From NCBI RefSeq assembly GCF_013114825.1, contig NZ_JAAVLX010000003.1:930001-994000 (forward strand): DNA of 64,000 nucleotides, given 5' to 3'. This stretch comes from Bradyrhizobium australiense (GTDB lineage: Bacteria > Pseudomonadota > Alphaproteobacteria > Rhizobiales > Xanthobacteraceae). Positions 8,307 through 15,777 of the stretch are shown piece by piece; within the stretch, counting starts at the first letter, position 1; every line of letters begins with the position of its first letter. Under the pieces are notes generated by a model. It did not search any database. It was given only the letters and a program-made list of their open reading frames with translations, and was not told the origin of the DNA. The position numbers and the translations under genes were made by a program.

Positions 8307-8357
8307 GATACGGTACCGTATTGCTAACCCGGAGGCGGTCTGATACGCTACCGTATC
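8307..8357. promoter_or_regulatory. pair of TetR-type operators
   Basis: GATACGGTACCGTATT (8307-8322, with ATACGGTACCGTAT a perfect 14-base palindrome) and GATACGCTACCGTATC (8342-8357, 6-base arms GATACG/CGTATC) lie with centres 35 bases apart. They fill the gap between the divergent TetR and thioesterase genes. The shared consensus GATACGNTACCGTATC makes binding by the adjacent TetR protein the natural reading. Confidence 0.75.
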
Positions 8358-8383
8358 AAACGACAAAGGAGCGGGAGCAAACG

Positions 8384-8809
8384 ATGGAGACGGACGCGAC
8401 CTATCGCGGCACGGTCTATCCCTGGCAATGCGATCATGTCGGGCACATGAACATCATGTGGTATGTCGGCAAGTTCGACGAGGCGAACTGGAATCTGTTC
8501 GCCCGGCTCGGGCTGACGCCGTCGTACCTGCGCACTTCCGGCCGCGGCATGGCCGCCGTGCAACAGAACATCACCTACAAACGCGAACTCGTGGCCGGCG
8601 ACATCATCGAGGTCAGGAGCCGGGTGCTCGAGATTCGCGACAAGTCGATCCGCTTCGTCCACGAGATGCATAACGCCGAAACCGGTGAGATCGCCGCCAC
8701 TTGCGAATCCATCGGCGTCCACCTGGACCGGCAGGCGCGCAAGTCGATCCCCTTCGCGCCCGTGATCCGCGACGCCGCGACGCGGCATCTCGAACCGGCG
8801 ATGGCGTGA
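8384..8809 (+). CDS. acyl-CoA thioesterase, 4-hydroxybenzoyl-CoA thioesterase-like hot-dog protein
   Basis: The 141-residue single hot-dog domain carries the motif WQCDHVGHMNIMWYVGKFDEANW. The Asp (CDHVGHMN) is the position used catalytically in 4-hydroxybenzoyl-CoA thioesterases and YbgC relatives. AAAGGAG precedes the ATG at 8384. The ATG of a second thioesterase follows 3 bases after the stop, so the two are almost certainly co-transcribed and probably co-repressed through the TetR operators just upstream. The acyl substrate is unknown. Confidence 0.86.
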   Translation: METDATYRGTVYPWQCDHVGHMNIMWYVGKFDEANWNLFARLGLTPSYLRTSGRGMAAVQQNITYKRELVAGDIIEVRSRVLEIRDKSIRFVHEMHNAETGEIAATCESIGVHLDRQARKSIPFAPVIRDAATRHLEPAMA

Positions 8810-8812
8810 CCG

Positions 8813-9289
8813 ATGCCGCGCTACCAGCCGAAGAACCCGGAATTTCGCGCGGTCGCGACCGACATGTTCGAGCAGCAGCGCGCGATGAAGACGCTCGGCA
8901 TCTCGATCGCGCGGATGGAGCCGGGCGAGGTCGATCTTACGATGGACTATTCGGTTGAGCTGACCCAGCAGCACGGCTTCATCCATGCCGGCATCATCAC
9001 GGCAGGTCTCGACAACGCCTGCGGCGTCGCCGCCTTCACACTGATGCCGCCGGGCGCGGGGATTCTTACCGTGGAATTCAAGACCAACTTGCTGGCGCCG
9101 GCGCGCGGCGAGCGGTTCGCCTTCCGCGCTAGCGTCGTCAAGCCCGGCCGCACGCTAACCGTGTGCGAGGCCCGCGCCTATGCGGCGCATGACGGCAAGG
9201 AGACCCTGATCGCGACCATGACCGGCACACTGATGGCGTTGACCGGACGCGAGCGCGCATCGCCAGAGAGGGGGTACGTCGCAGCCTGA
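8813..9289 (+). CDS. PaaI-family hot-dog thioesterase
   Basis: The 158-residue protein carries the PaaI signature ELTQQHGFIHAGIITAGLDN (HGG-like HGFIHAG, Asp in the active-site helix) and the strand ILTVEFKTNLLAPARGE. PaaI-type enzymes hydrolyse aromatic or short acyl-CoA esters in the cytoplasm as a salvage reaction. It begins 3 bases after the preceding thioesterase and shares its TetR-controlled promoter. Two thioesterases of different hot-dog branches in tandem suggest relief of a CoA-ester bottleneck rather than one dedicated pathway; this is inference. Confidence 0.87.
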   Translation: MPRYQPKNPEFRAVATDMFEQQRAMKTLGISIARMEPGEVDLTMDYSVELTQQHGFIHAGIITAGLDNACGVAAFTLMPPGAGILTVEFKTNLLAPARGERFAFRASVVKPGRTLTVCEARAYAAHDGKETLIATMTGTLMALTGRERASPERGYVAA

Positions 9290-9385
9290 TCGGCTGATGT
9301 GTATTGCAGTGCAGCCTTGTGCTGCGGCCATGGCGATCTGCAGAAAATCCTTCTATGGTCGCGCCGTGCAACTGAGTCTTTCAAC

Positions 9386-10174
9386 TTGATCATCTCCACC
9401 GCGCAAGGCGTGCTGGGACTGGCGTCGGGGATGCTGGTCGGATTTTCGCTCGGCCTGGTCGGCGGCGGCGGCTCGATCCTCGCCGTGCCGCTGATGGTCT
9501 ATGTGGTCGGCGTGGCGGAGCCCCATGTCGCGATCGGCACCAGCGCGATTGCGGTGGCGGCGAACGCCGCGATGAACCTGTCCAACCATGCACGCGGCGG
9601 CACCGTGATCTGGTCCTGCGCACTGATCTTCGCCGCCGCCGGCATGGCCGGCGCCTTCGGCGGATCGATCCTCGGCAAAATGGTCGACGGCCAGAAACTG
9701 CTGGCGCTGTTTGCGCTGGTCATGATCGTCATCGCGCTGTTGATGCTGAAGACGCGCTCGCGGATCGGCCTGCCTGACGTCAAGGTCTCGATGGCGAACA
9801 TGCCGGCCATTGTCGCCCTTGGCCTCGCCACCGGGACGGTGTCGGGATTCTTCGGCATCGGCGGCGGATTCCTGATCGTGCCGGCCCTGATGCTGGCGAC
9901 GGGCATGCCGATCATGAACGCGGTCTCCTCCTCGCTGGTCGCGGTCACCGCATTCGGCCTTACCACGGCCGCCAGCTATGCCTGGTCCGGCCTCATCTCA
10001 TGGGCATTGGCAGGGCTGTTCGTGGCGGGCGGCATCGCCGGCGGATTGGCCGGCACGCGGTCGGCACGGCACTTGGCCGAACGTCGTGGCGCGCTCAATA
10101 TCGTGTTCGCCGTGGTCATTATTGCCGTGGCGCTCTATATGCTGGCGCGTAACATGTCCCTATCTCAGCCGTAG
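9386..10174 (+). CDS. TauE/SafE-family sulfite/organic-anion exporter
   Basis: About 262 residues with eight hydrophobic helices. The duplicated TauE motif is present in both halves: GMLVGFSLGLVGGGGSILAVPL and GTVSGFFGIGGGFLIVPALM. The family (PF01925) exports sulfite, sulfoacetate and related anions. The likely start is the TTG at 9386 (LIISTAQGVLGLAS), which matches where the first helix begins. The frame is open back to a GTG at 9299, but that part lacks membrane character, and the ribosome site is weak in both cases. It follows the thioesterase pair by 96 bases and precedes the DsbA-like gene by 30. Confidence 0.83.
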   Translation: MIISTAQGVLGLASGMLVGFSLGLVGGGGSILAVPLMVYVVGVAEPHVAIGTSAIAVAANAAMNLSNHARGGTVIWSCALIFAAAGMAGAFGGSILGKMVDGQKLLALFALVMIVIALLMLKTRSRIGLPDVKVSMANMPAIVALGLATGTVSGFFGIGGGFLIVPALMLATGMPIMNAVSSSLVAVTAFGLTTAASYAWSGLISWALAGLFVAGGIAGGLAGTRSARHLAERRGALNIVFAVVIIAVALYMLARNMSLSQP

Positions 10175-10204
10175 ACAGGAAATGCAGCCCTTCGCGAGAC
10201 CCAG

Positions 10205-10879
10205 ATGAAGCGATCGAATAATCCGGCCGGGACGATCCCGGGGCCCACGCGGCGCCAAGCGCTTGGCTTGCTCGGCGCAGGCGCGGCCCTGCTCGGCGCC
10301 AGCGTCGCGTCACGTCCGGTGTTCGCGCAAGGCGACGACGTCCTGACCGAAGCGCTGGTGCTGCGCGATCCTGATGTGCCCGCGACCGGCAATCCGAACG
10401 GCGATATCAACATCGTCGAATGGTTCGACTACAATTGCCCGTATTGCCGCAAGATCGCGCCCGAGATCCAGCAGGTGGTGGCCGACGACGGCAAGGTTCG
10501 CCTGGTGCTGAAGGACTGGCCTATCCTCGGCGACGTCTCGAAATACGCCGCGCGGGTGGCGCTCGCCGCCAAGTATCAGGACAAATACATCGCCGCGCAC
10601 GAGGCGATGATCGGCGTCAGTTCGAGATTGACCGAACCGCGCATCCGCGAACTGGTGGCCGGCGCCGGCGTCGATATGAATCGCCTCAACCGCGACCTCA
10701 CGACGAATGCGAAGTCGATCGACGCCATTCTGGCCCGCAACCACGATCAGGCGGTGGCCTTCGGATTCAGGGGAACGCCGTCCTTCATCGTCGGCAAGTT
10801 CCGCGTGCCGGGAATTCTGACTATGGCAGAATTCGAGATGGTGATCGCCGACGCGCGCAAGGCGAAGAAGAGCAATTAG
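10205..10879 (+). CDS. Tat-exported DsbA-family thiol:disulfide oxidoreductase
   Basis: Predicted 224 residues. The N-terminus carries a twin-arginine signal (TRRQALGLLGAGAALLG ending VFAQ). The thioredoxin-like active site CPYC lies in NIVEWFDYNCPYCRKI, and the cis-proline loop is FRGTPSFIVG. This is the DsbA/Com1-like branch (PF13462/PF01323), typically a periplasmic oxidant or isomerase. Tat export suggests folding in the cytoplasm before export. The gene may be co-transcribed with the TauE gene 30 bases upstream. A hairpin follows the stop. Confidence 0.9.
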   Translation: MKRSNNPAGTIPGPTRRQALGLLGAGAALLGASVASRPVFAQGDDVLTEALVLRDPDVPATGNPNGDINIVEWFDYNCPYCRKIAPEIQQVVADDGKVRLVLKDWPILGDVSKYAARVALAAKYQDKYIAAHEAMIGVSSRLTEPRIRELVAGAGVDMNRLNRDLTTNAKSIDAILARNHDQAVAFGFRGTPSFIVGKFRVPGILTMAEFEMVIADARKAKKSN

Positions 10880-10891
10880 CGCGCATCAAAA

Positions 10892-10914
10892 CGCCGTCGT
10901 CCGGGACGACGGCG
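10892..10914. terminator. hairpin between convergent genes
   Basis: A 10-base-pair perfect stem, CGCCGTCGTC with GACGACGGCG, has a 3-base loop. It lies between the end of the DsbA-like gene and the end of the minus-strand small membrane protein gene. The T run is poor (CTTGAATG). Confidence 0.55.
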
Positions 10915-10953
10915 CTTGAATGCTGTGATGATCTCACCCGAAATTGTCAAGAA

Positions 10954-11160
10954 TTATCGCGAGGAGATCTTGACCCAATCGTCGTGGGCACGCGTTTTCA
11001 GCGCCTTCCAATCCTCCGCTGCGACATCCCAGTTGACGAGAGTGCGATTGGCTTGCGCGACCTGGCCGCTGGCGACGCTCGACGTCCGGATGGAATCGTA
11101 GAGATAGACGCCGAAAACCAGCAGCAGCGCACCCAAAATCATTCCGACAAACGTCTGCAT
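10954..11160 (-). CDS. small single-pass membrane protein
   Basis: The 68-residue protein has one TM helix (FVGMILGALLLVFGVYLYDSI, about residues 3-23) and a polar extracytoplasmic tail containing NRTLVNWDVAAEDW. CGGAGGT lies 6-8 bases before the ATG at 11160, so I prefer it to the in-frame upstream codon at 11184. No family is recognised. It lies 55 bases downstream of the ClpP-like gene on the same strand and may belong to that transcript. Confidence 0.68.
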   Translation of the reverse strand: MQTFVGMILGALLLVFGVYLYDSIRTSSVASGQVAQANRTLVNWDVAAEDWKALKTRAHDDWVKISSR

Positions 11161-11215
11161 GCGATACCTCCGTGACCCGCTCACTAACGCGAAGGTCGGG
11201 GTATGGTTCCGGGAC

Positions 11216-12070
11216 CTACGATCGCGCCTTCGGCGGTGCCGGGCGGGGCGCCGACGCGGAAGGTGCAGCTCCTGTGGCCGTTGCCAGGTTGAGCGACTTC
11301 AATTCATCGGGGGTGAATACGAAAAGCTTGTCGTGCGGCGTCTCCATCGCATGCACCCAGACCTGGAGGTTCACACCCATGTCGCCGAGGTAGCGCTGGC
11401 AGCGCGCGGAGATATTTTGCGCTACGTTCATCTCGTCGTGCGGCAGGCCGGTTGTGGTGCCCAGCGCCGCCACCTGATGCACGCCGACGATGGCCTTGTC
11501 GCCGACCCGGCGCTCGACGCCGCCGGCGAACACCAGCGGGCAGGATGAGGCGCAGTATTTGCCTGCCTCGATCTCAGTCGCGAAATTGCGCTCTCGAATG
11601 AGCCGCCCCATCGCCAATGCATCGCTGACCGAACCGCCCGGCGAATTCAGCACCACTGTCTTGATGTAATCGCCGCGCTTGCCGATCTCGGCTGCGAATG
11701 TGTCAAAAATTCCGGGCGTGATGGTGCCGGTCGCCATCAGCCTGCCGCCGCCCACCAGCTCGAAGATCATCGGCTTGGCCATCACGCCAACTGCTTGTGG
11801 CCGCGACGTCACGCGCTTGTCGTCGTCAGGCGCGAGCGGCGCCAGAATGGATGGCACCGCATCGGGATGGTTCAGCGAAGGCGTGTCCTGCCTTAGCTCG
11901 GCTGCCGGATCGGCTGCGCCGATCCATCCGTTCATGCCGGCGAGATCGGCCGCCAGTACGGCGATCGTGATCGTGACGATACTGCGGAAGAGCCAGCGCA
12001 GGATCGCCTCGTCGGGATTCCCCGCAAGGAAAGCCTGAACGCGCTTTTGAAGTGTTGCGGATGGCGGCAT
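11216..12070 (-). CDS. membrane-anchored ClpP/SppA-like protein (COG3904 type)
   Basis: The 284-residue protein has one N-terminal TM helix (about residues 27-45), a Pro-rich linker, then a ClpP/crotonase-like core. The core shows VVLNSPGGSVSDALAMGRLIR (residues 140-159), KYCASSCPLVFAGG (171-184) and AIVGVHQ (193-199). In ClpP-like folds the GGS loop forms the oxyanion region, a Ser after the next strand is the nucleophile, and a following HQ supplies the His. Ser176 or its neighbour and His198 fit, so activity is plausible. It starts 8 bases after the stop of the coiled-coil membrane protein, so they form an operon. Periplasmic proteolysis is inference. Confidence 0.75.
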   Translation of the reverse strand: MPPSATLQKRVQAFLAGNPDEAILRWLFRSIVTITIAVLAADLAGMNGWIGAADPAAELRQDTPSLNHPDAVPSILAPLAPDDDKRVTSRPQAVGVMAKPMIFELVGGGRLMATGTITPGIFDTFAAEIGKRGDYIKTVVLNSPGGSVSDALAMGRLIRERNFATEIEAGKYCASSCPLVFAGGVERRVGDKAIVGVHQVAALGTTTGLPHDEMNVAQNISARCQRYLGDMGVNLQVWVHAMETPHDKLFVFTPDELKSLNLATATGAAPSASAPRPAPPKARS

Positions 12071-12078
12071 GGCAACAC

Positions 12079-13419
12079 CTACTTGGTATGCCGCGCCGAC
12101 GATAGCGAGGTAACGTTTTCGTCGGCTGCCGTCGCCGGATCGGCCACAGGTTGGTCCGCGGGGGCCTCGCGCCCGGCCTCGCGTGGCGCCACGCGGCGCG
12201 CGTCCTCGACTTCGCGGGCTATCTGCAGGGCCGCGACCAACTCGCTCGCGGTCATATCGGAGGCGTTGAACGCGGGAAGCCCCTCGCGCCGGATCGCGGC
12301 GTGCACGACGCACAGGATCAACACCAGCACCGCCGGCATCAAATCGATCGAGATCGCGCCGGCCCAGCTTGGGATGAAATCGCCGGCGTAGCGAAGCACG
12401 GCTTCGGCCGGCGACATGGTCTGGAATCGCGCCGGCTCGATCCGTGGCAAAGCCAGGATCTTGTCGGCGGCCTCGGCGAGCGAAGCCGCTTGCGCCGCGA
12501 TCGAGCTCTCGACCTTGCCGACCACGGCGGTCTGCCGGTCGGCGAGATCGGCCGTGCGGCCGCCTGCAGCCGGTGCGATGAAACCTGACGACAGCGACGC
12601 CGCGGCGCGCTTGACGGCGGGCGCGACCGAGGTCTGCTGCAGGTTGGCGATCACGCCGGAGAGCGCCAAGGATTCCGTCGCAAATGCGTCGCTGCGCGTC
12701 GAGATCGGCCCGCGGTCGGAAATCAGCTCGCGCATCTTCGCGAGATGTTTGCCGCCCTGCTCGAACAGTGCCGAGACGCGCTTGGCCGACGCCTGCACTT
12801 CCTGTCCGAGACTGTCGAGCTGCCCGGACATTTGCGTCAGAAGCTGCACGACGGTGCCGGATCCGGCGGTGCCGGTCAGCGAACCCGCGCGTTCGGCGTC
12901 GGCCAGCTTCGCGAATCGCGATGAGGCGAGCTGGATATCCGGCAACAGCCCTTGCGCGGCAATGGCGTTGCTGTTGGCGGTATCGAGATCGCGGGTGTAG
13001 TTCTGCACGGTGATGGCGAGATGCTGCTGGATCGCGGCGGCACCCGCGAGCGCCGAAGCGTTGAGCCAGGACGACATCGCCACGATCATCAGCGATCCCA
13101 AGAGCATGCAGCCGAACATCAGGCCGCGGCCGGTGCGGTCCACCACGTGCGGCATGAACTGCATCAGGAACACCCAGAAGGCGTAGATGCCGACCGATAC
13201 GGCAACCGAATAGATCACGGCGGCAAAGAACACCGTGGTCGGGCTGCCGTTGAGCAGTTCACGGACGCCGAGATAGGTGTAGACGCCGGCGGCCAGCGCG
13301 AGAATCGCGGTCGTCAGCTTCAGCGTGACTTCGAGGCGGCTGACGCCTTTCGAAAGCAGCAGCGAATTGGAGCCAGGCGTGGTGGCCGCAGGAGCGGCGA
13401 AGCCGGTGTTCGAGGGCAT
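12079..13419 (-). CDS. four-TM membrane protein with large extracytoplasmic helical domain
   Basis: The 446-residue protein has predicted TM helices at about 33-52, 61-88, 99-119 and 351-375. The region 124-345 between the third and fourth is helical, Ala/Ser/Gln-rich with coiled-coil character (LTQMSGQLDSLGQEVQASAKRVSALFEQ). The C-terminal 70 residues are acidic and cytoplasmic. The layout resembles receptors or chemoreceptor-like sensors with one long periplasmic sensor, but no HAMP, PAS or methyl-accepting domain is seen. It is the first gene of an operon with the ClpP-like protein (8-base gap), which suggests a partner or substrate relation. I recognise no named family. Confidence 0.68.
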   Translation of the reverse strand: MPSNTGFAAPAATTPGSNSLLLSKGVSRLEVTLKLTTAILALAAGVYTYLGVRELLNGSPTTVFFAAVIYSVAVSVGIYAFWVFLMQFMPHVVDRTGRGLMFGCMLLGSLMIVAMSSWLNASALAGAAAIQQHLAITVQNYTRDLDTANSNAIAAQGLLPDIQLASSRFAKLADAERAGSLTGTAGSGTVVQLLTQMSGQLDSLGQEVQASAKRVSALFEQGGKHLAKMRELISDRGPISTRSDAFATESLALSGVIANLQQTSVAPAVKRAAASLSSGFIAPAAGGRTADLADRQTAVVGKVESSIAAQAASLAEAADKILALPRIEPARFQTMSPAEAVLRYAGDFIPSWAGAISIDLMPAVLVLILCVVHAAIRREGLPAFNASDMTASELVAALQIAREVEDARRVAPREAGREAPADQPVADPATAADENVTSLSSARHTK

Positions 13420-13538
13420 GACGTATCCTGTCGCGGTTGCAATGAACCGGTCTGATCAACGCCCCCACGTTGTTGGCTAAGTTGTTCTACGCATAGAGAT
13501 AAATTCAGACTAGATTGTGTCGGCGGCGTCGTCGATGG

Positions 13539-14612
13539 TCAAGTCTGGCCGTTCAGCCATTGCAGTATCTCTGCATTCATCTCGCGCGGATAAGTGTGGC
13601 TGAGATCGTCGAGCTCGCGATAGATGACGTTGGCACCTGCGGCAGATAGCGCTTGGGCAGTCTGCCGCGCCACCTGCACCGGGAACATCCAGTCGAGCCG
13701 GCCATGCACGATATGGATGGGCAGGCCGCGCAATCTGTCGGCATCGGCCATTTCCGCTATCAGCGGATGAAACGTCGCCGATGCCGGCGCGAGGTGGGTA
13801 AAGGGCGAAGCGCCATCGAAGCCGGTCACGTAACAGAATGTGCCGCCATCGCTCATTCCGGTCAGCAGCATCCTGTCCGCATCGATATTCCACCTTGAGC
13901 GCACCGATTCCAGGATGCGCATCAGGTTTGGCGTATCGATATCGTCGCCCATCAACGCCCAGGTCGAGCCGGTCGCCGTCGGAGCGACCAGGATCGCACC
14001 GCGGCTGCGGGCGTCGCGCAGCCAGCTCCAGAGAAAGCCGCGTCCATTGCCGCTGCCGCCATGCAGCGCCATCACCAGCGGCCATGCGCGCTCGGGCGTA
14101 TAATATTCCGGCACGTAGAGCGAGAAGCCGCCGCGGCTGCCGGGCTCATTGTGATTGTGAAAGATGCCGGTGTTTTCATTGGCTGGCGCCGCCAGCCGTG
14201 CCGCGAGATCCGCGTCTTTCCGCAGCGAAGGATCGATGAAGAACTCGCTCACCGGCGGCAATTTCGCTGACACCGCATATAGCGCCTCCTGTGCACGCGG
14301 GGCGTATCGAAGCGCGCGAAACAGGCTGACGAAATCGCCGTTGCCACTTTGGACGATGCGGAGACCGGCGAACGCCGCCAGTGCCGCATCGCTCGCCGCC
14401 TCAAGCGAGGCTTTGATGTCGGCGAACCCGGTGGGCCACTGCTCAAGTCGCGGCCGAACCGCGCGCAAGGCGTCGTCAGGCCGGCCTGCGGCCTCCATTA
14501 CGCGGTCGAAATCCGGCGGGTTGAGGTAGCGCGCGATAAAACCGAGCGCCTCCAGCGATTGCAGCAGCGGCGGCAGCACGGCCACGATGTCGTCCACCAC
14601 GGCCTCGCTCAT
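13539..14612 (-). CDS. alpha/beta-hydrolase esterase (phospholipase/carboxylesterase type)
   Basis: Predicted 357 residues. The N-terminal 150 residues are helical and unassigned. The C-terminal alpha/beta-hydrolase has the oxyanion segment MALHGGSGNGRGF, the nucleophile elbow LTGMSDGGTF, an Asp in VHGRLDWMFPV and a His in DDLSHTYPRE. A full Ser-Asp-His triad is therefore visible. AAGGA precedes the start; the GTG three bases upstream is an alternative. It lies 31 bases downstream of the HtrA-like gene and is probably co-transcribed with it. The substrate is unknown. Confidence 0.82.
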   Translation of the reverse strand: MSEAVVDDIVAVLPPLLQSLEALGFIARYLNPPDFDRVMEAAGRPDDALRAVRPRLEQWPTGFADIKASLEAASDAALAAFAGLRIVQSGNGDFVSLFRALRYAPRAQEALYAVSAKLPPVSEFFIDPSLRKDADLAARLAAPANENTGIFHNHNEPGSRGGFSLYVPEYYTPERAWPLVMALHGGSGNGRGFLWSWLRDARSRGAILVAPTATGSTWALMGDDIDTPNLMRILESVRSRWNIDADRMLLTGMSDGGTFCYVTGFDGASPFTHLAPASATFHPLIAEMADADRLRGLPIHIVHGRLDWMFPVQVARQTAQALSAAGANVIYRELDDLSHTYPREMNAEILQWLNGQT

Positions 14613-14643
14613 CACGCATTCCTTACTTCAATGCAGCCTCAAT

Positions 14644-15615
14644 CTAATGAAGTCTTGGCGCCTTCAACAGCCTGGCGCGGTCGGTCGAGCTCAGCACCAC
14701 GTCGAAGGTGACGCCCTCATGATAGACCGTGAGGGGCACGTCGACGCCGGCGGGTCCGAGCGACCATAACTTCCGATAGAAGCCGGTCTGGCTGGTGATC
14801 TTATCGCCGTTGACCGCAAGGATGACGTCGCCGGTCTTGAGCTCGGCGAGTGCCGCCGGTCCCTTGCCGGCAATGCCGACCACCACGACGCGGTTGTCGA
14901 TTTCGGTGGTGTACATGCCAAGCCATGGCCGCGCAGGCTTGTTGACGCGGCCGAACTTCCTGATGTCGTCGAGCACGGGCTTCAGGAGATCGATCGGCAC
15001 GATCATGTTGACGTGCTCGGCCTTGCCCTCGCGCTCGCGTTCGAGCTGCAGCGACCCGACGCCGATCAGTTCGCCGCGACTCGAGATCAGCCCGGTGCCG
15101 CCCCAATTAGGATGCGCGGGATGGGTGAAGATCGCTTCATCCAGCAGATATTCCCAATAGCCCGCGAATTCCTGCTTGGCGGCGATCTGGCTGGCGACCG
15201 AGCGCGTGCGCCCGCCGGCGCCGCCGACCACGACGCGGTCGCCGATCTCGGCGGCGGCGGAAGAACCGAGCGGCAGCGGTTCGAGGTCGAGGTCGCCGAG
15301 CGCCTGCACCAGGCCGAAGCCGGACTCGAAATCGAAGCCGAGCGCATGCCCTTCCACCACGCGGCCGTCGCCGCGGTGCAGCCAGACGGCCTCCGCCTCG
15401 GTGATGAGATAGCCGATCGTCAGCACCAGCCCGTCGTCGATCACGACGCCATTGCCGGCGCGTTCGGTGCCGAGCGTCTCGGCGCTGAAGGCATCGGGCG
15501 GAATGATCGAATGCAGCCCGACCACCGATGACAAGGTTTTGTCGAGGTCGAAAGCATAATCGCCCGGACGCGGCTGGTTTGCGGGCGGCACTCTCCATTC
15601 GGTCAAAGAGGGCAT
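14644..15615 (-). CDS. HtrA/S1C-like protein lacking the catalytic triad, with PDZ domain
   Basis: The 323-residue protein has a trypsin-like S1C fold about residues 25-215 and a PDZ domain about 230-312 (RPWLGMYTTEID, KTGDVILAVNGDKI). Where active DegP/HtrA proteins have TNNHVV the sequence reads LTIGYLI (no His). At the Asp site it reads FESGFGLVQ, and where GNSGGPL is expected it reads PNWGGTGL, with Trp in place of Ser. All three catalytic residues are thus missing. No signal peptide is evident, so it is probably cytoplasmic. AGGAGA precedes the ATG at 15615. A binding or regulatory role is more likely than proteolysis. It is 31 bases from the esterase. Confidence 0.8.
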   Translation of the reverse strand: MPSLTEWRVPPANQPRPGDYAFDLDKTLSSVVGLHSIIPPDAFSAETLGTERAGNGVVIDDGLVLTIGYLITEAEAVWLHRGDGRVVEGHALGFDFESGFGLVQALGDLDLEPLPLGSSAAAEIGDRVVVGGAGGRTRSVASQIAAKQEFAGYWEYLLDEAIFTHPAHPNWGGTGLISSRGELIGVGSLQLEREREGKAEHVNMIVPIDLLKPVLDDIRKFGRVNKPARPWLGMYTTEIDNRVVVVGIAGKGPAALAELKTGDVILAVNGDKITSQTGFYRKLWSLGPAGVDVPLTVYHEGVTFDVVLSSTDRARLLKAPRLH

Positions 15616-15777
15616 GGATGGTCTCCTGGCGAACCGGCGCGCGTTTCGTAAGGGCGAGAGCGCGGGAAATTCATCACAATCTATGCTGCAAACGGCCGTC
15701 TTGAAAGTGTTCCCCAAAATGAGCCGGCATGCGACTCATACGGGGCAGATTCACAATTGTTCCAGGGCCTTTCAGGA

